Shown here: piece by piece, positions 11,931-25,219 of the stretch
Layout of the letters: every line of letters begins with the position of its first letter
Position numbering within the stretch: position 1 is the stretch's first letter
Origin: Lindgomyces ingoldianus
Lineage: Eukaryota > Ascomycota > Dothideomycetes > Pleosporales > Lindgomycetaceae
NCBI RefSeq assembly: GCF_010093535.1
Contig: NW_022985172.1
Span: 476,263 to 540,262, forward strand
Length of the DNA stretch: 64,000 nucleotides
Reading direction: 5' to 3'
The notes under the pieces: model-generated
The model's database searches: none
What the model saw: only the letters and a program-made list of their open reading frames with translations
What the model was told of the DNA's origin: nothing
Translations under genes and position numbers: made by a program

Positions 11931-12180
11931 AACTGCAGAAACGTGCAGATGGATGACTTTGGGTGAAAGTGAGTGGCATGCGAGGTGCCGTGCCTGCATA
12001 CTCGCGGAGGTAGGAGTTTTGCAGGATTATGTTGTGTGCTTGCGTCACTGGCCGAAACTGCAGAAACGTGCAGATGGATGACTTTGGGTGAAGGTGAGTG
12101 GGATGTGAGGTGCGGTGCCTGCGTACTCGCAGAGGTAGGAGTTTTGCAGGATTGTTGTGTGTGCTTGCGTCGCTGGCTGA
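11931..12180. repeat. 125-bp tandem duplication (two copies)
   Basis: Two direct copies, 11931-12055 and 12056-12180, each begin AACTGCAGAAACGTGCAGAT and run through a shared GGTAGGAGTTTTGCAGGATT. They differ by scattered substitutions (for example GTGAGTGGCATG versus GTGAGTGGGATG) and one or two small indels. The duplication is recent enough to align over its full length. It creates long repetitive open frames on both strands that should not be read as genes. Confidence 0.85.
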
Positions 12181-13377
12181 TTCGGTTGACCAAGCAAATG
12201 TCGGGGAGATGATCGCCACAGATCAGTCTGTCGGGAACAGAACCTGCCGGCCCGCATCCGTCCCACCTCTGCACCCGCGGCACCGTGGAAGAAGAATTGA
12301 AGCGGCAAAACTCACAGAGCTGAGAAGGTCGTGAGGGACCTTCTCGCCCATCGATGATGTTCCAGAAGGTTTCAATGACCTCGCCAAGCGTCGTTCGACG
12401 ACTCCACTTTCGTTTGGACACCACGGCGAGTCGTTAGTAACACAGTTTCTCTCATCCAATCACGGTAGGTAAAATCCAGTCGGTTCCCCACTGAACCGCC
12501 CATCGCAATGGCGCGTCGCAAGTCAACTGCTGGCCAAAGCAGCGAAAACACGCTCCACTCCCCCTTTCCAGCAAGAGAGGAAGCAAGATCACATCCGCAA
12601 CTCCACCTCCACAAACGATATGCTGCGATAACAGCGACCGTCACCGCCACCTCTGCCACGGAGTCAAGGTTGCGCAAGTTGACCACAAACACGTGCAGTA
12701 ATACAGCCTGTTGTCTGCAGCTGTTGTGGATGTGCGCCTCGTCCTTCCATCGCTAGATTTAGACCAGGATGCGAAACAATCGGAGCACCAAGCCGTGTCC
12801 AGGGGTAGGCGTCCAGGAACACCAATCAGACCACTCAGTCCCTGCTCCAGCCGCCAGGCACGGCCCCTGATTCGCCACGCGCGAGATGAAAAACGGTGAT
12901 TGTCTTTTTCAGGTATCGCGCACTATGCCATAACCGGCAAGGCGTCCTTGCACAGGAGATGAGGAAATCAAAGGTCCCGACTCCGTGAGTCGCTCGTTCG
13001 GGGCGCCCACGGCCACGACATGCTTGCTGGCTCCTGAGCACCGGCTGAAGGCGTAAGCGCAGCGACGGCCTTAATCTTACGGCAGCCTACCTGTCCGATT
13101 CCTTTTCTCTTCTTGCTTTTCACCATCGCTGGCTGTACACGTTCAGTTCACTTCAAGACTCTGGCAATCACCGCGTTCACTCCTTCACGCGGCGTCTTTG
13201 CTATTGTTCTAGTCACTCTTTATTCACACAGTCGTGTCGTATTCATACTCCCCCAAGCAACCAAAAAGCCTTGACGCTGGGCCTGAATATACCAGTTCAC
13301 GAACTCCGTCCCAGTACAGTTGTATAGCTACCGCGAGGAATCTACCCCAAACCAAACCACAAGCCATTGATATCAAT

Positions 13378-14397
13378 ATGCGCTACTCATCTGCCTTGGT
13401 GCTGGGCACCGTCGCCGTAGGCCAGGCCGCGGCCCTCAATGTCCGTCACGCCGGCTTCCACGCTCGTCGCCAGGCGTGAGTCTTCCGTCTCCTTAAATGC
13501 TGCTCCCCACATCCATATTAACGAGTGCATAGTGACCAGAAACGAAGCTACGATGATGTCGACTGGTCCAAGGTGTCTTATGACCTCTCCAACGTCGACT
13601 GGTCCTCTGTTTTCGCCAGCTCCCAGGCCACCGCTACACCCACACCCTCATCCAGCGAGGTTAAGGCTGAAGCCGTGTCGACTTCCCCCGCCTATACTCC
13701 CCCTCCTACTACCACCACCGAGGCCGCGAAGTCCACCGAAACGCAGTCGTCCAACTCGCATCAGGAGGCCGGCAACGACCTGCTCAAAGGCGTGGAATCG
13801 CTACTCTCCAACATGGGCGTTGCTAAGCCTGCGTCAGATCCCCCCAAGTCTAACAACGGCAAGATGTGGGTTGGCGGCGACTCTTCCTGGAAGACGACAT
13901 TCATCAACGGCGCAGCTTCGGATGTTGTGTTGCTCTGCTGGGCGGCTGAAGGTTATACCGGCATGACTCTCAACGTACACCCGCCCGCCCTCGCCATCAA
14001 CATCAACAAGGGCGCACAAGAGACCATATCCTTCGCTGGAGGCGTCCCAGGCGCCTGCTGTCCCGCATACTCCGACACCAGGCTCGCCATGTTCGGCGGC
14101 TGCGACAACACATGGTATGAATACACCTTCGGCAACAATGGCGCTTTCGACATCACCAGGAACGTTAATATGAACGGTAACTCTATCTCGGCCAAGGGCT
14201 CAAAGTGCATATCCGACATGAGCACTTGCGTGTTCAAGTGTACGGGTGGCGTCAGCTCTTGCGAGAAAGGTTACGAGCTCGACAACTGCAGCGCGTCGAA
14301 TGGCGGCGGCGGTGGCTACGATTCCAATATGCAGGGTGTGGGTGGTGGATGTGCGATGGGTTCGTCCGAGGAGCACGTTAAGGTTACTTTCACCTAA
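13378..14397 (+). CDS. Asp f 4-like secreted protein
   Basis: Exons 13378-13475 and 13533-14397 join in phase (GTGAGT..CATAG) to give 320 aa. The N-terminus is a signal peptide (MRYSSALVLGTVAVGQAAA) followed by a short pro-segment ending in a Kex2-type Lys-Arg near residue 37. Residues 45-150 are Ser/Thr/Pro/Ala-rich, as in cell-wall-attached proteins. The C-terminal domain (about 155-320) carries the Asp f 4 family features: WVGGDSSW, VLLCWAAEGYTGM, the TISFAGG and YSDTRLAMFGGC segments, and paired cysteines including CVFKCTGGVSSC and a Gly-rich end. The family includes an Aspergillus fumigatus allergen of unknown biochemical role, extracellular or wall-bound. A long C/T-rich leader precedes the start. 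The family call is by remembered motif pattern. Confidence 0.75.
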
Positions 14398-15619
14398 GTC
14401 TGCCTTGTTCTTGTCTGTTGCGAAGCGTAGTAGGAGAGTTGAAGTTCATTTGTTTCTCAAGCGTACTTTCATCCATCCGTCATCTCTGTGCATATGCTCC
14501 CTCCGCGCCGTCTGTCATTCTACCCGCCTTTTGTTTCTGGAATACCCTAAGGTCTTGGGGGGTTTGTTAGCTTAGCTACCTACCACACCGTACATTTATC
14601 CGTCAGCTAGAACCACGACCTCGAATTTTTAGTCAATGTGTATTTGTTTAACTCTCTAGTCCCGTTCTCCTCAATTCCAAAAAGTTAAAAATAACTCTGA
14701 TCTGGCTCGCGTACCTGACTGAATAGTATCTCGCATGCCTCACCATGCCCTGCTGAGATGAAAGTCGTTTCGCGGACAACGGACATTGGCCGCGAAACGA
14801 GAAGGGAATATTAACGGTAATTTGACGCCGAAGACAAAGCCCACCAACCACCGCCCTATCATTCACTCCGTCCGATGAAATTGAGAAACATAAGGACAAC
14901 GGGAGTTTGAGAAATTCGTTTCTTGCCACAACTACCGAGATCCAATGTCTATCGTGAAGTAAAGTTAGAGTAGTGAGTTTGGTATAATTGAAACACCTTG
15001 TTGCCCGGCACTCTTCCTTGCCGCTGCATATGTCCCGCAACGTGTGGGATTGTTGATTCTGAGTGTGAAACATCACCCCAAAGGATGGATGATGGATGAC
15101 AGAGAATAGTTAAGGTGAGGTCGAGGTGTTGTTCTACTAACCTTTTTCCCGAGTCTTTGGTACAGTTTAGTTTGGTGCGGAAGGTGTCGCGCGGCGGCCA
15201 CGTGTTTGACGTGAGGGTACCGAGGGCAAATCCGAAGCCATTTGCAGCCTGGAGGCCTGGAAACAAAATTTTCTGTGCTTTCTGGTTTTGAAAAAGTGTG
15301 GGTAACCCCTGCAAATGGGTAGGTGTCTGTAAGTCATACTCCACGAGCTTTTTCTAATTTGAGTCAGCCTCGCAGGTATCATCCAAGTCTTACAGAACCA
15401 TCTTCACATACAATCACGAAAACCAAATTCACTAAAAAAGAAATGTCATTCCAAATCCAGACTCCGATCATCCCCATGGCAGTATTCTAAGCCATCGACT
15501 AATGTATGATACTTATACACGACTCGAATCATGAACACGAGTTCGACTTGCCAGCTCCATGAATGCAGAATAAACTACCGACGAACTTTTCCGCCCGCCG
15601 AATACCTGGCCCGATCCAT
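14398..15619. other. Convergent intergenic region, nothing recognised
   Basis: This lies between the 3' ends of the Asp f 4-like gene and BiP, so it holds two 3' untranslated regions. No coding frame, repeat or RNA gene is evident. The minus-strand frames at 14648-15382 have no start context or domain. Confidence 0.5.
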
Positions 15620-17836
15620 CTACAACTCGTCGTGGCCGGCATCTTCGCCCTCGTCCCCATAATCGGGCATTCCGCCCGCACCTCCCTGGCCGTAGAGCTT
15701 GGATGTGATGGGATATGCAACGTTGGAAAGCTTCTCAAACTGCTCGTCAAAGTCCTCACTGACAGCAGTGGCTGCGTTCTCCTCAAGCCAGTCCTGAGTC
15801 TCCTTGACAGCCTCGAGAAGGGATTCTTTATCCTCTTCGTCGATCTTGCCGCCAAGACCTTCCTCATCGTTGACTTGGTTCTTTAGGCTGTAGGCGTAGT
15901 TTTCGAGCTTGTTGCGAGCCTCAATACGCTCACGAGTGGCCTTGTCCTCTTCGGCGTACTTCTCGGCCTCTTCGACCATGCGCTCGATTTCGTCGGCGGA
16001 AAGACGGCCCTTGTCGTTGGTAATAGTGATGGATTCACCTTTGCCAGTGCCCTTGTCGACTGCACCAACCTTCAAGATACCATTGGCATCGAGTTCGAAA
16101 GTAACCTCAATCTGGGGAACACCACGGGGCGCCGGACTGTAGAAGAATTAGCAGCTGGAATGGTGCACGCCACGGTTTTGAGTGCTACTTACGGAATGTT
16201 GGTGAGCTCAAACTTGCCGAGAAGGTTGTTATCCTTAGTCATAGAGCGTTCACCCTCATAAACCTGAATCAAGACCACCGGCTGGTTATCGGCGGCGGTA
16301 GAGAAGATCTGGCTCTTCTTGGTGGGGATCGTAGTGCCACGCTTGATGAGGTGGGTCATAACACCACCAGTAGTCTCAATACCGAGAGTAAGCGGGTTGA
16401 CGTCCATCAGGATGATCGAGCCCGTTGCCTCATCACCAGAAAGAACCCCACCCTGAACAGCAGCGCCAAAAGCGACGGCCTCATCGGGGTTGACATCTTT
16501 GCGGGCCTTCTTTCCGAAGAACTCTTCGAGCATAGCCTGGACCTTGGGAATACGAGTAGAACCACCAACGAGAACGATGTCATCAATGTCACTCTTCTTG
16601 AGCTTGGCATCCTTGAGCACCTGCTCAACAGGCTTCAGAGTCTTCTTGAAGAGATCGTTGTTCAGCTCTTCGAACTTGGCACGGGTAAGAGTCTCGGAGA
16701 AATCCTCGCCCTTGTGGAAAGATTCAATCTCAATCTTGGCGGTCTTCTGGGCAGAGAGCGTGCGCTTGGCCTTCTCAACCTCGCGCTTCAGTTTACCCAT
16801 AGTCTTGGGGTCCTTGGTGATGTCGACGCCTTTCTCTTTGTTGTACTTCTTGGCGAAGTAGTTGATGACACGGTTGTCGAAATCTTCACCACCAAGATGG
16901 GTATCACCGGCGGTGGATTGTACCTCGAAAACGCCCTCCTCGATAGTAAGGATAGACACATCGAAAGTACCACCACCAAGATCGTAGACGATGACCTGGC
17001 GCTCGGCCTTGTCAGTCTTGTCGAGGCCATAAGCCAGGGCGGCCGCGGTGGGCTCGTTGACGACACGGAGAACGTTGAGACCGGCGATAGTACCAGCGTC
17101 CTTGGTAGCGGCTCGCTGAGCGTCGTTGAAGTAGGCCGGAACCGTAACAACGGCGTTCTTGACCGTCTCTCCCAGGTAGCTCTCAGCAACCTCCTTCATC
17201 TTGCCCAAGACCATGGCCGAAATCTCCTCAGGAGTGAAGGTCGTCTCCTCACCGTGGACGTCGACTTTGACGCGGGGTTGGCCATTCTTGTTAACAACGG
17301 AGAAGGGGAAGTGCTTGATGTCATTCTGGACCTCCTTCTCGGCGAATTTGCGTCCAATCAATCGTTTCTGCCACTGTTAGTATTTTTTGCGTGCATCGAG
17401 AGTAGGGGAGAGCTCACGATATCGAAGATGGTCCGGCTGGGATTGCTGGCGAACTGATTCTTTGCGGCGTCACCAACAAGACGCTCCTCGTCGGTAAAGG
17501 CGACCCAGGAAGGCGTTATTCGGTTACCTGGAAAGAGGCCACCTGTCAGCTCCAATGCTCGCTTGGCTGGCAAAACTCGCACTCACCCTGGTCGTTGACC
17601 ATAATCTCGACCTTGCCATTCTTCATGACACCCACACATGAGTACGTCGTCCCCAGATCGATGCCGATGACGGGACCCTGAATGACCTCCCGGCCCGAGT
17701 CGTCCTTGAGCGGCTCCTGGTCGGCGGCTCGGACTGTTGAGGCCAGCATTAAGCCGCCACACAGGACGAGGAGAAGATAGAAAGCGATGGACCAAGCAGA
17801 GCGCTGGTTAGCGCTGCCCCGCGACCGCCTCACCAT
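15620..17836 (-). CDS. kar2: ER-lumenal Hsp70 chaperone BiP/Kar2
   Basis: An ATP-driven chaperone for protein entry and folding in the endoplasmic reticulum, and the sensor partner of the unfolded protein response. Exons on the minus strand are 17587-17836, 17418-17527, 16193-17367 and 15620-16136, all in phase, giving 683 aa (family about 670). The N-terminus is basic then hydrophobic, a signal peptide ([18 protein letters not shown]). Hsp70 signatures follow: [29 protein letters not shown] and [12 protein letters not shown]. The EEEED-type lid region ends with the retention signal HDEL directly before TAG. The first intron interrupts the phosphate-1 loop region, after VNDQ. Very high confidence in the family; the intron joins restore conserved [18 protein letters not shown] and PPAPRGVP. 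Confidence 0.96.
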
Positions 17837-19170
17837 TGTGATGGTATGTGGAGTGTAGACGATGGAGAGGGCGGTGAGGTGTGTCTATGGACAGGCTCGC
17901 TCTATCGCAGAGCAGACAAAGGAAAGGACGCTAGGGTATATGGAAAAGAAAAGAAAAAGAGAAGACTCGATGACACCGAGTGGAAGTTGGGTGGTCGTAA
18001 AGAGGATGGGAAGGAAGAAGGTTTGTACCGACGGCGGGCGGTGTTATATGGCACGGTTGTTCCTGAACTTTTGAATTGAACAGTTGTCGATTTGCCATTG
18101 TGAAGACCTCACCGCCTGCCGCATCAGGCATGGTGCAGGACGAGCATGCGCCACCTCTCAGACATGCAACCGTGTCCAATTCACCTCAGCGTCTGTCAGC
18201 CTCGCCTCCACCCACAGCACTGTCATGCTCTTTCACTGGACACGTGTGAACAAGCCTTGTGCAAGAATCTTCTACGGGCTGCCAAGCAGCACAGAAAGAA
18301 CCCGGCTTTAATTGACACTGCACGCACTCTATGCATCCTGCATCCGCCAGAACCCAAGGAAGGTTAAGCGTCCAGAAGGAACAATGAAGTCGCTGGTACA
18401 CACCAAGTGTTGTGCAAATCGGCCCAGCGAGATCTCTATTCACGCCTTTCAAGATCCCATCTTCATCCTTTCGCGATCCACAATATGGCCCCTCCTTATC
18501 ACTGTGTATCGGCCCCTGCGCCACGCGAGTTCCAGCCTCAGCCGTTCCGTCCAGGGGCCTCATCTTCCAGGTGTCCTTTTCCTAGCATTATTCACTGACC
18601 GTGTTTCTCCCTCCAATCACACGTTCGTACCGCTCCGTGACTCTTATTCGTGAAAGTGCAACGTCTCCTCAAGGAGTCGGGGAGTCGGGGTTGCGAGACG
18701 CATGTCTGTGTTGCCTGATGACTCTTTGACTAGTCAAAGCCATGTCCGGTGATTTCTAAGATCGTTATGCGGATACCTAGTAGGATTGTCCGGTATTGAC
18801 ACATTAGATGCATGAGCATCGTTGACGAAAGAGTGTTGGGAATCAACAGCATATTCGCGCCTACCACGTAACACCGGCGATGAAAACTGTTCAGTCTCTC
18901 AAGCATTTTACTCATTTGGGGTAGAGTTTCAATCAGGTGCCAAGTTCTGTCATAATCTACACCATACGAAAGAGGGAAGACATATTAAAGTCAAATCACC
19001 AGACTGAATGAAAACATAGATTTTCTCCGCACTTATTGGTCAGAACAAACACTTTCCTTGCTCTTCACAAGTTTGAATCCTTCTTTTTAAGCACATCCCT
19101 AATATAAACGATCAGAATTATTTGTCTTCTATACTCTAACTTCTACGCCTAACTATGATCGAGGCCACAC
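17837..19170. promoter_or_regulatory. BiP promoter region and intergenic DNA
   Basis: Upstream of BiP on the minus strand. A palindromic CACGTG at 18241-18246 sits inside GGACACGTGT (18238-18247). It resembles the ACGTG-core elements bound by Hac1/HacA-type bZIP factors, and CAGCGTC at 18188-18194 resembles the CAGCGTG core of the yeast UPR element. GAATCTTC at 18267-18274 could be a partial heat-shock element. These are about 350-440 bp from the start codon, plausible for a stress-induced chaperone gene but unproven. Nothing recognisable lies between about 18600 and 19170. Confidence 0.3.
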
Positions 19171-20539
<1,369 letters not shown>

Positions 20540-21726
20540 GTCCGCTTTTACTTTCAACAAGGACTTAGGGTCTGTCTGGGGAGGAGGGGTCAATTGGGCC
20601 AAGTTGGTCTTGTCTGAAGAATGTATTCACCCAGGGGGCTTCCAACGCCTTTATACTCAACATCCCACTCTTCAATAATTCGCAGTGGTGACGTTGCGGG
20701 CCCCGGCGGAATTCAATTCACGGAAACCCTGTCGCGGGGCATTGCAGTGCCCCGCCTTCCAAACCGAGATTGCACGTACGTCCGTTGTGTCTATTGATTT
20801 GTAAGTCGATATCGCGCAATAATCGCCACGTTTCCCGCCTCGAAAATGGTGAATGCTCTGAGAAAAGCTACTCGAGTGTATTTGTGGAGCCACTAAGCAT
20901 CGGCACTCAGTCGCTTATGAAATATACCAAGTGCTAACGCATGGTGATGGCTAGGGAGATTAGATAACATGCATCTAGTGGCGATGAGTGACATGTGGGA
21001 CGAGGAGTTGATATTCCTATTCAAGATAAGTACACAAACTCTTAGAAGTATATCCCCGTCTTCCTATGCCAACTTCAATTCATCCAGTTTCACAAGTGTT
21101 CTCATAGGTCCTCCCTTGTAAACCCTCGCAGAAGTAGTAACACTTTTGGTATAACGATGACGTAATATGCAGTATTATTTATAAGCCGTCCAATTGTGCT
21201 ATGTGATTTTTCAAGTTGGCTGAGGCCTACGGGCATGTTTCGGCTGTCTTCGTCGGCATTCCGAAGGTATGCCGACTCAGCATCGCCGTTCTTCGGCCGA
21301 ATATATCACGAAATTCTACGTAAGTGCGCAAATCGCTAGGATAAATTTATAAAACCCTTAGTCGGTATCATAAAGGAAGAAGAATAATCCTGAAATAGCG
21401 GGCAGACTGTACATACCGATGCTGTCCCATCACTATGGGCCTGGCAAACAACAGCAACACCTAGGATGCGAAGCTAACTCCTAGTGCCTTGCGTGTTTAC
21501 AGTTAGTTCAGCTGAGTCCCATTATGTGGCTATCAGAGCGTGCTCAAGACATCCATAGAGAGGATTGTCAAGGAAGAAGAAGTGTCGTGAGGGCATGTGT
21601 AAGGCAAATAGGTCCAAGGAATGGCAACGCGTGCCAAGCCTCTTGTCGTCGAACCACCTTTCCCTTAGCTTCGAATTCAGCCTTCAACCCCGCTAAACCT
21701 ACCTTCTTCAATGAGTTTCAATATCG
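20540..21726. other. Divergent intergenic region with a foldback structure
   Basis: No gene is seen. It holds the promoters of the Old Yellow Enzyme gene (left) and the deaminase-MYND gene (right). At 21239-21301 there is a nested inverted repeat: inner 8-bp arms GTCGGCAT/ATGCCGAC at 21252-21259 and 21269-21276, and outer arms TTCGGCTG/CGGCCGAA at 21239-21246 and 21294-21301 (7 of 8). The surrounding DNA is TA-rich. Confidence 0.5.
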
Positions 21727-24700
21727 ATGGGTAAACGACCGAAGAAGTCGTCTCCTGGAACGAGGATCCTTCAACAGGCCCAGGTAAGCGCCGTGCAGTG
21801 CGCTGTCCATGAGGATCTTGCCGACACAATCTGCCTTCTCACCGCATGTACAAAAAGGCTGCCAACACTCAACGTTGTGAAGGGCGACGGACTCTTTGGA
21901 GAATCAGCCGCCTCAGATGTTCGTGCGACGAGATCAAGCATCAACTGTAAACGTCTAACCTATATAGACTGGAAGTGGAAGTCTCGACACAGATGACGAG
22001 GATGTGGACCTCGAAAACCTCGAGGAGGTTGAGGCGGACCTAGGCGAACAAAGAAACCTCGCGAAATTGCGAGACAGATTCCTCGACCGGTTGGCTGAGG
22101 TCCTGGCGAGGTTCAAAACAGAACCCAATACGAGAAGGAGTTCAGGACAAGATGCAAAACACGTTTGTGCAACTATGATGGTAATGTGTGAAGATGAAAC
22201 GTCTGTGAGGATACTTTGTGCGAAGAATGAAGGACTCGACAAGGTCGACGATGAATTCTTAGGGCACTGGAAGAACTGTCTCGAGAATGTTGCCAAAGCT
22301 GGTACGTGATCCTTGAGTCTTTCTCCCCTCTGATAACCACTTGTTAGGCCGTGCATCGGAAGCGGATAGAAATCATCTCTTGGATCTGATCCTAACGCAT
22401 CAACGACCGCGAGTTGAATTTTATATCCACAGGCTACAGCTTGCATACCGTAAATCTTCGGCGACCACCGGCAAGCTACTAGACAGCGAAACAACCCTGT
22501 CGAAGGCTTGGGTAGAGAAGCAGCCAATTTTAAGACTTCGTGAGTGGGAAGATGATAATGGCTTGCGATACAAAATACCGACAACGCTACCCCAAAAAAA
22601 TTATGCAGGCTCAGATGTGGCCCAAAGTGGCCTCACTTTTCAAGAGAACGCCCTTGCACTGGCAGCTCTTTCCACTGATATTGAAGAGCTATGTAATCGA
22701 CCACCTGCTGGAAACGTAGAATCATCCCTATTGAAACGATTATTAATTAGCACGTTCAATGTTTGGATGGGTGTCAAGACGCGATCAGCGTTCAGAGCTT
22801 GTCTGATCCAACTGTTTCTTAACGAGCAAGCGCGTAAGACGGCTGAAAAGGCACTTCTATTCCTTTGCCGAATCTACTACGGTACGACCATCTTCATCAA
22901 TACCGCAGAACAAATATCGGCTTTCAAATCGATCATCTGTGTCTTAGTCCCTTCCCAAAGTTTCAACCGGTGTCCAATACCGCAACTGCAATCCGAGGCA
23001 TTAGTTTCTGCAGAGAGGTTAGGAATCATTGCGAGGCACAAGCGAATACGTGATCGGCTTGGCTCCTCACAACTGAAAAACGCTTTCCGAGTGTCTCGTC
23101 GCGAAAAGCGCTACATCCATTGTGAAGTACAATTACTTCACTACTACGACGAATCTTTCAAATCCTCGAACCAGAAATATCAGACCCATCCATATATTGG
23201 GTGCAGCAGGCTGTGCTGCTACCTTTGTTATTGCTTTACACTCGTCTACGGTGGATTCGACGTCCGCGGAACCCACGAAACTATCATGAACAGATGGGAG
23301 ATTCCACTGCATTCGCCAACAGGACGGTACAGTTCGACGGTTGATTTAGCAACACAGCGCCTTCTTCAAATCCTGAAGGCTGAACTCCAGAGCAACCTCT
23401 ACTCCACGGCGCCTCCGCGCAATTACGAACTTCGAGCTCAATCGTCAATTGGTCTTTCCACAGCAAAAACAATGCTGGAGGAAGAAATTGTGGAAATGGA
23501 GCGGTCAGAACTCGCAATACGGTGAGTAAACATATGCTTTGACTCAATATTGTTGCTCATCTTGACAACAGGTCGTCCATGATGATGCCAATGATATCTA
23601 GTGATGCCATTTCTGTTTTCCCTCTACCCGAGAGACCTGGGTTTGCCGTAGTTTTTGGCGGCGAAATACGTGGATGTACAAAGCCTATGAGGCTCGGGGA
23701 AGCCGAGACATTGCTAATCAACCACTTGCGCCATAAATACGGGTTCGAACCACTCAACGAGCTGCCACCAAGGAAATCACGCGACATGGCAATCTGCAAA
23801 AGATGCGGAAGTATATCAAACCTGCGTTGCCGCTCCTGTCGGATGTCTTATTGCTCGCAAACTTGCCAGAAGAAGGATTGGAAACGACACGTATTCCTAT
23901 GCACGGGCAGCTCTCGACCGAACGAGGTGGATCGCTTGAAACTCTACGTCAGTCACTGGTTTCGGGCAAAGAAGATCAGAAAAGAATCACTGGATGATGC
24001 TTACACCACCACGTTCCTGCGAGCACTATACTCCGATGACAAGCTGTCTACGACTTTTGGATTTGATAGCTGCGAGATTAGCCTGGAGGTTAGCTACTTA
24101 CTTTGCATCTACAGAGAACTCATCCGGTCTTGTGGGTCCGTGGTTCTCCAAAGTGTGGTAAACGATGGCAATCTATGGAACTTCATGGAAACTTATAGTA
24201 GATGTTTCATGAGCGTCAATGCCTCTCCAACAAACGGCTGCCAATGCTTCGCTTGGTTCCTTCAAATGCGAGAACGAGACGCAGGCTTCCCAGTTGAGCA
24301 CGAAGACGGGTTTCATTTCTACCTTGCGAGGAGCATGGCTGTAGTTTCTCAGATATTTTCTCTGGATTCTAGAGTCGGCTTTCTGGCAAGCCTTTCGCCA
24401 ACAGAAATAAAAGTTCTTTGGCTCTATGCAATTCTGTGTCGAGATTTCAACTGCCTTCCGGACGTGGATAGTTCTCAGTGGCTTGACTTCGGGTTTTGCT
24501 TTTGCAAAAACTTGTCCGACCGACAGAGGCTTCGAAAGGCCCTCCTTGAGCTTCCTATAGGAGGGAGCTCGCTTGGAGAGATAGCACATGCCTGGAAGAA
24601 CGATTCACTCCTCACGTTGATGAAGGCTCGCGGTATTGATGTTTACGAATTAGAGCTCAACGATATCGTCCCGCAACGACCTAGGTTGGAAGAGTTTGGG

Positions 24701-25219
24701 ATATACAGATTGATTGCAGAAGTCAGCCATGCGCTCTCTGGCCGCTTTTGTCTCTGCTTCAGGCCTAAGGAATTTAATAGCGACTCGAGCTGCCACTCGA
24801 AAGCCCACTTGAAGCACGAGACACACCTGAGTAGAGAGACCGATGGTGATTATGGCTTCCACGGAGTAAACGCATGGGAGCGTTGGCAGCTTTTCAGTTT
24901 CTACGCCAAAATTTTCAACCACCCTCACTTTGACGCGCGTGCTATGCAGCGCGCGAGACACGATCCAGATCCAGGAGCGTTGGATAGTTATCTTGAAAGG
25001 TTGATTCCAGATTTCCGAAGGAAGATGCGAAATTGGTCCCAGTGCGATGTAATGTTCCCTAAGTTGAAGGCCAGAGTGCAGTTTTTGCCTGGCCGACCTC
25101 CGTGTTACTGTATCGTGCACGATACAACCAATCCTGATGGCCTAGATTCCAGGATGTATGTCCCACGCAATTGGGCTGTAAATCATCCTCGGTACCCTTC
25201 TAATACAGAAGACAGATAA
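21727..25219 (+). CDS. OTT_1508-type deaminase fused to a MYND zinc finger
   Basis: One four-exon gene: 21727-21918, 21968-22301, 22348-23521 and 23572-25219, all joins in phase, 1115 aa. Residues 1-430 are helical with an acidic linker (LDTDDEDVDLENLEEVEADL). Residues about 430-485 hold a deaminase-type zinc site: HCEVQLL (His433, Glu435), then YIGCSRLCCYLC (Cys466, Cys469), the H-x-E plus C-x-x-C arrangement of the fungal OTT_1508-like deaminases. Residues 642-677 form a MYND finger, C-x2-C, C-x2-C, C-x3-C, H-x3-C (CKRCGSISNLRC...). The last 430 residues are unrecognised and include AWKNDSLLTLMKARGIDVYE. Such deaminases are thought to act on nucleic acids or nucleotides, while MYND fingers bind proteins. 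The intron at 23522-23571 joins two frames that a simple ORF scan splits. Substrate and role are unknown. No signal peptide, so intracellular. Confidence 0.8.

Larger units (their letters stand above)
9061..13377. other. Long intergenic region, one tandem repeat and one possible exon
   Basis: Over 4 kb without a supportable gene. It includes the 3' end of the KCH transcript (T-rich 9110-9200), a possible orphan exon on the minus strand at 9541-9621, the 125-bp tandem duplication at 11931-12180, and a C/T-rich segment from about 13080 that is probably the promoter and leader of the next gene. Open frames at 10166-10585, 10953-11390 and 12372-12692 show no domain, sensible start or splice structure. 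Confidence 0.4.

Noticed and set aside
11741..12424. Minus-strand frame of 227 codons
   Set aside because: Its length comes from the 125-bp tandem duplication. The translated text repeats itself, and it has no start context or domain.
16351..17457. A 368-codon plus-strand frame opposite BiP
   Set aside because: It is antisense to conserved Hsp70 exons and crosses the BiP intron at 17368-17417. Long antisense frames over Hsp70 genes are a known by-product of codon use, and it has no domain of its own.
23743..23756. GGGTTCGAACC box resembling a tRNA B box
   Set aside because: It lies inside the coding sequence of the deaminase-MYND gene, with no A box or stems.
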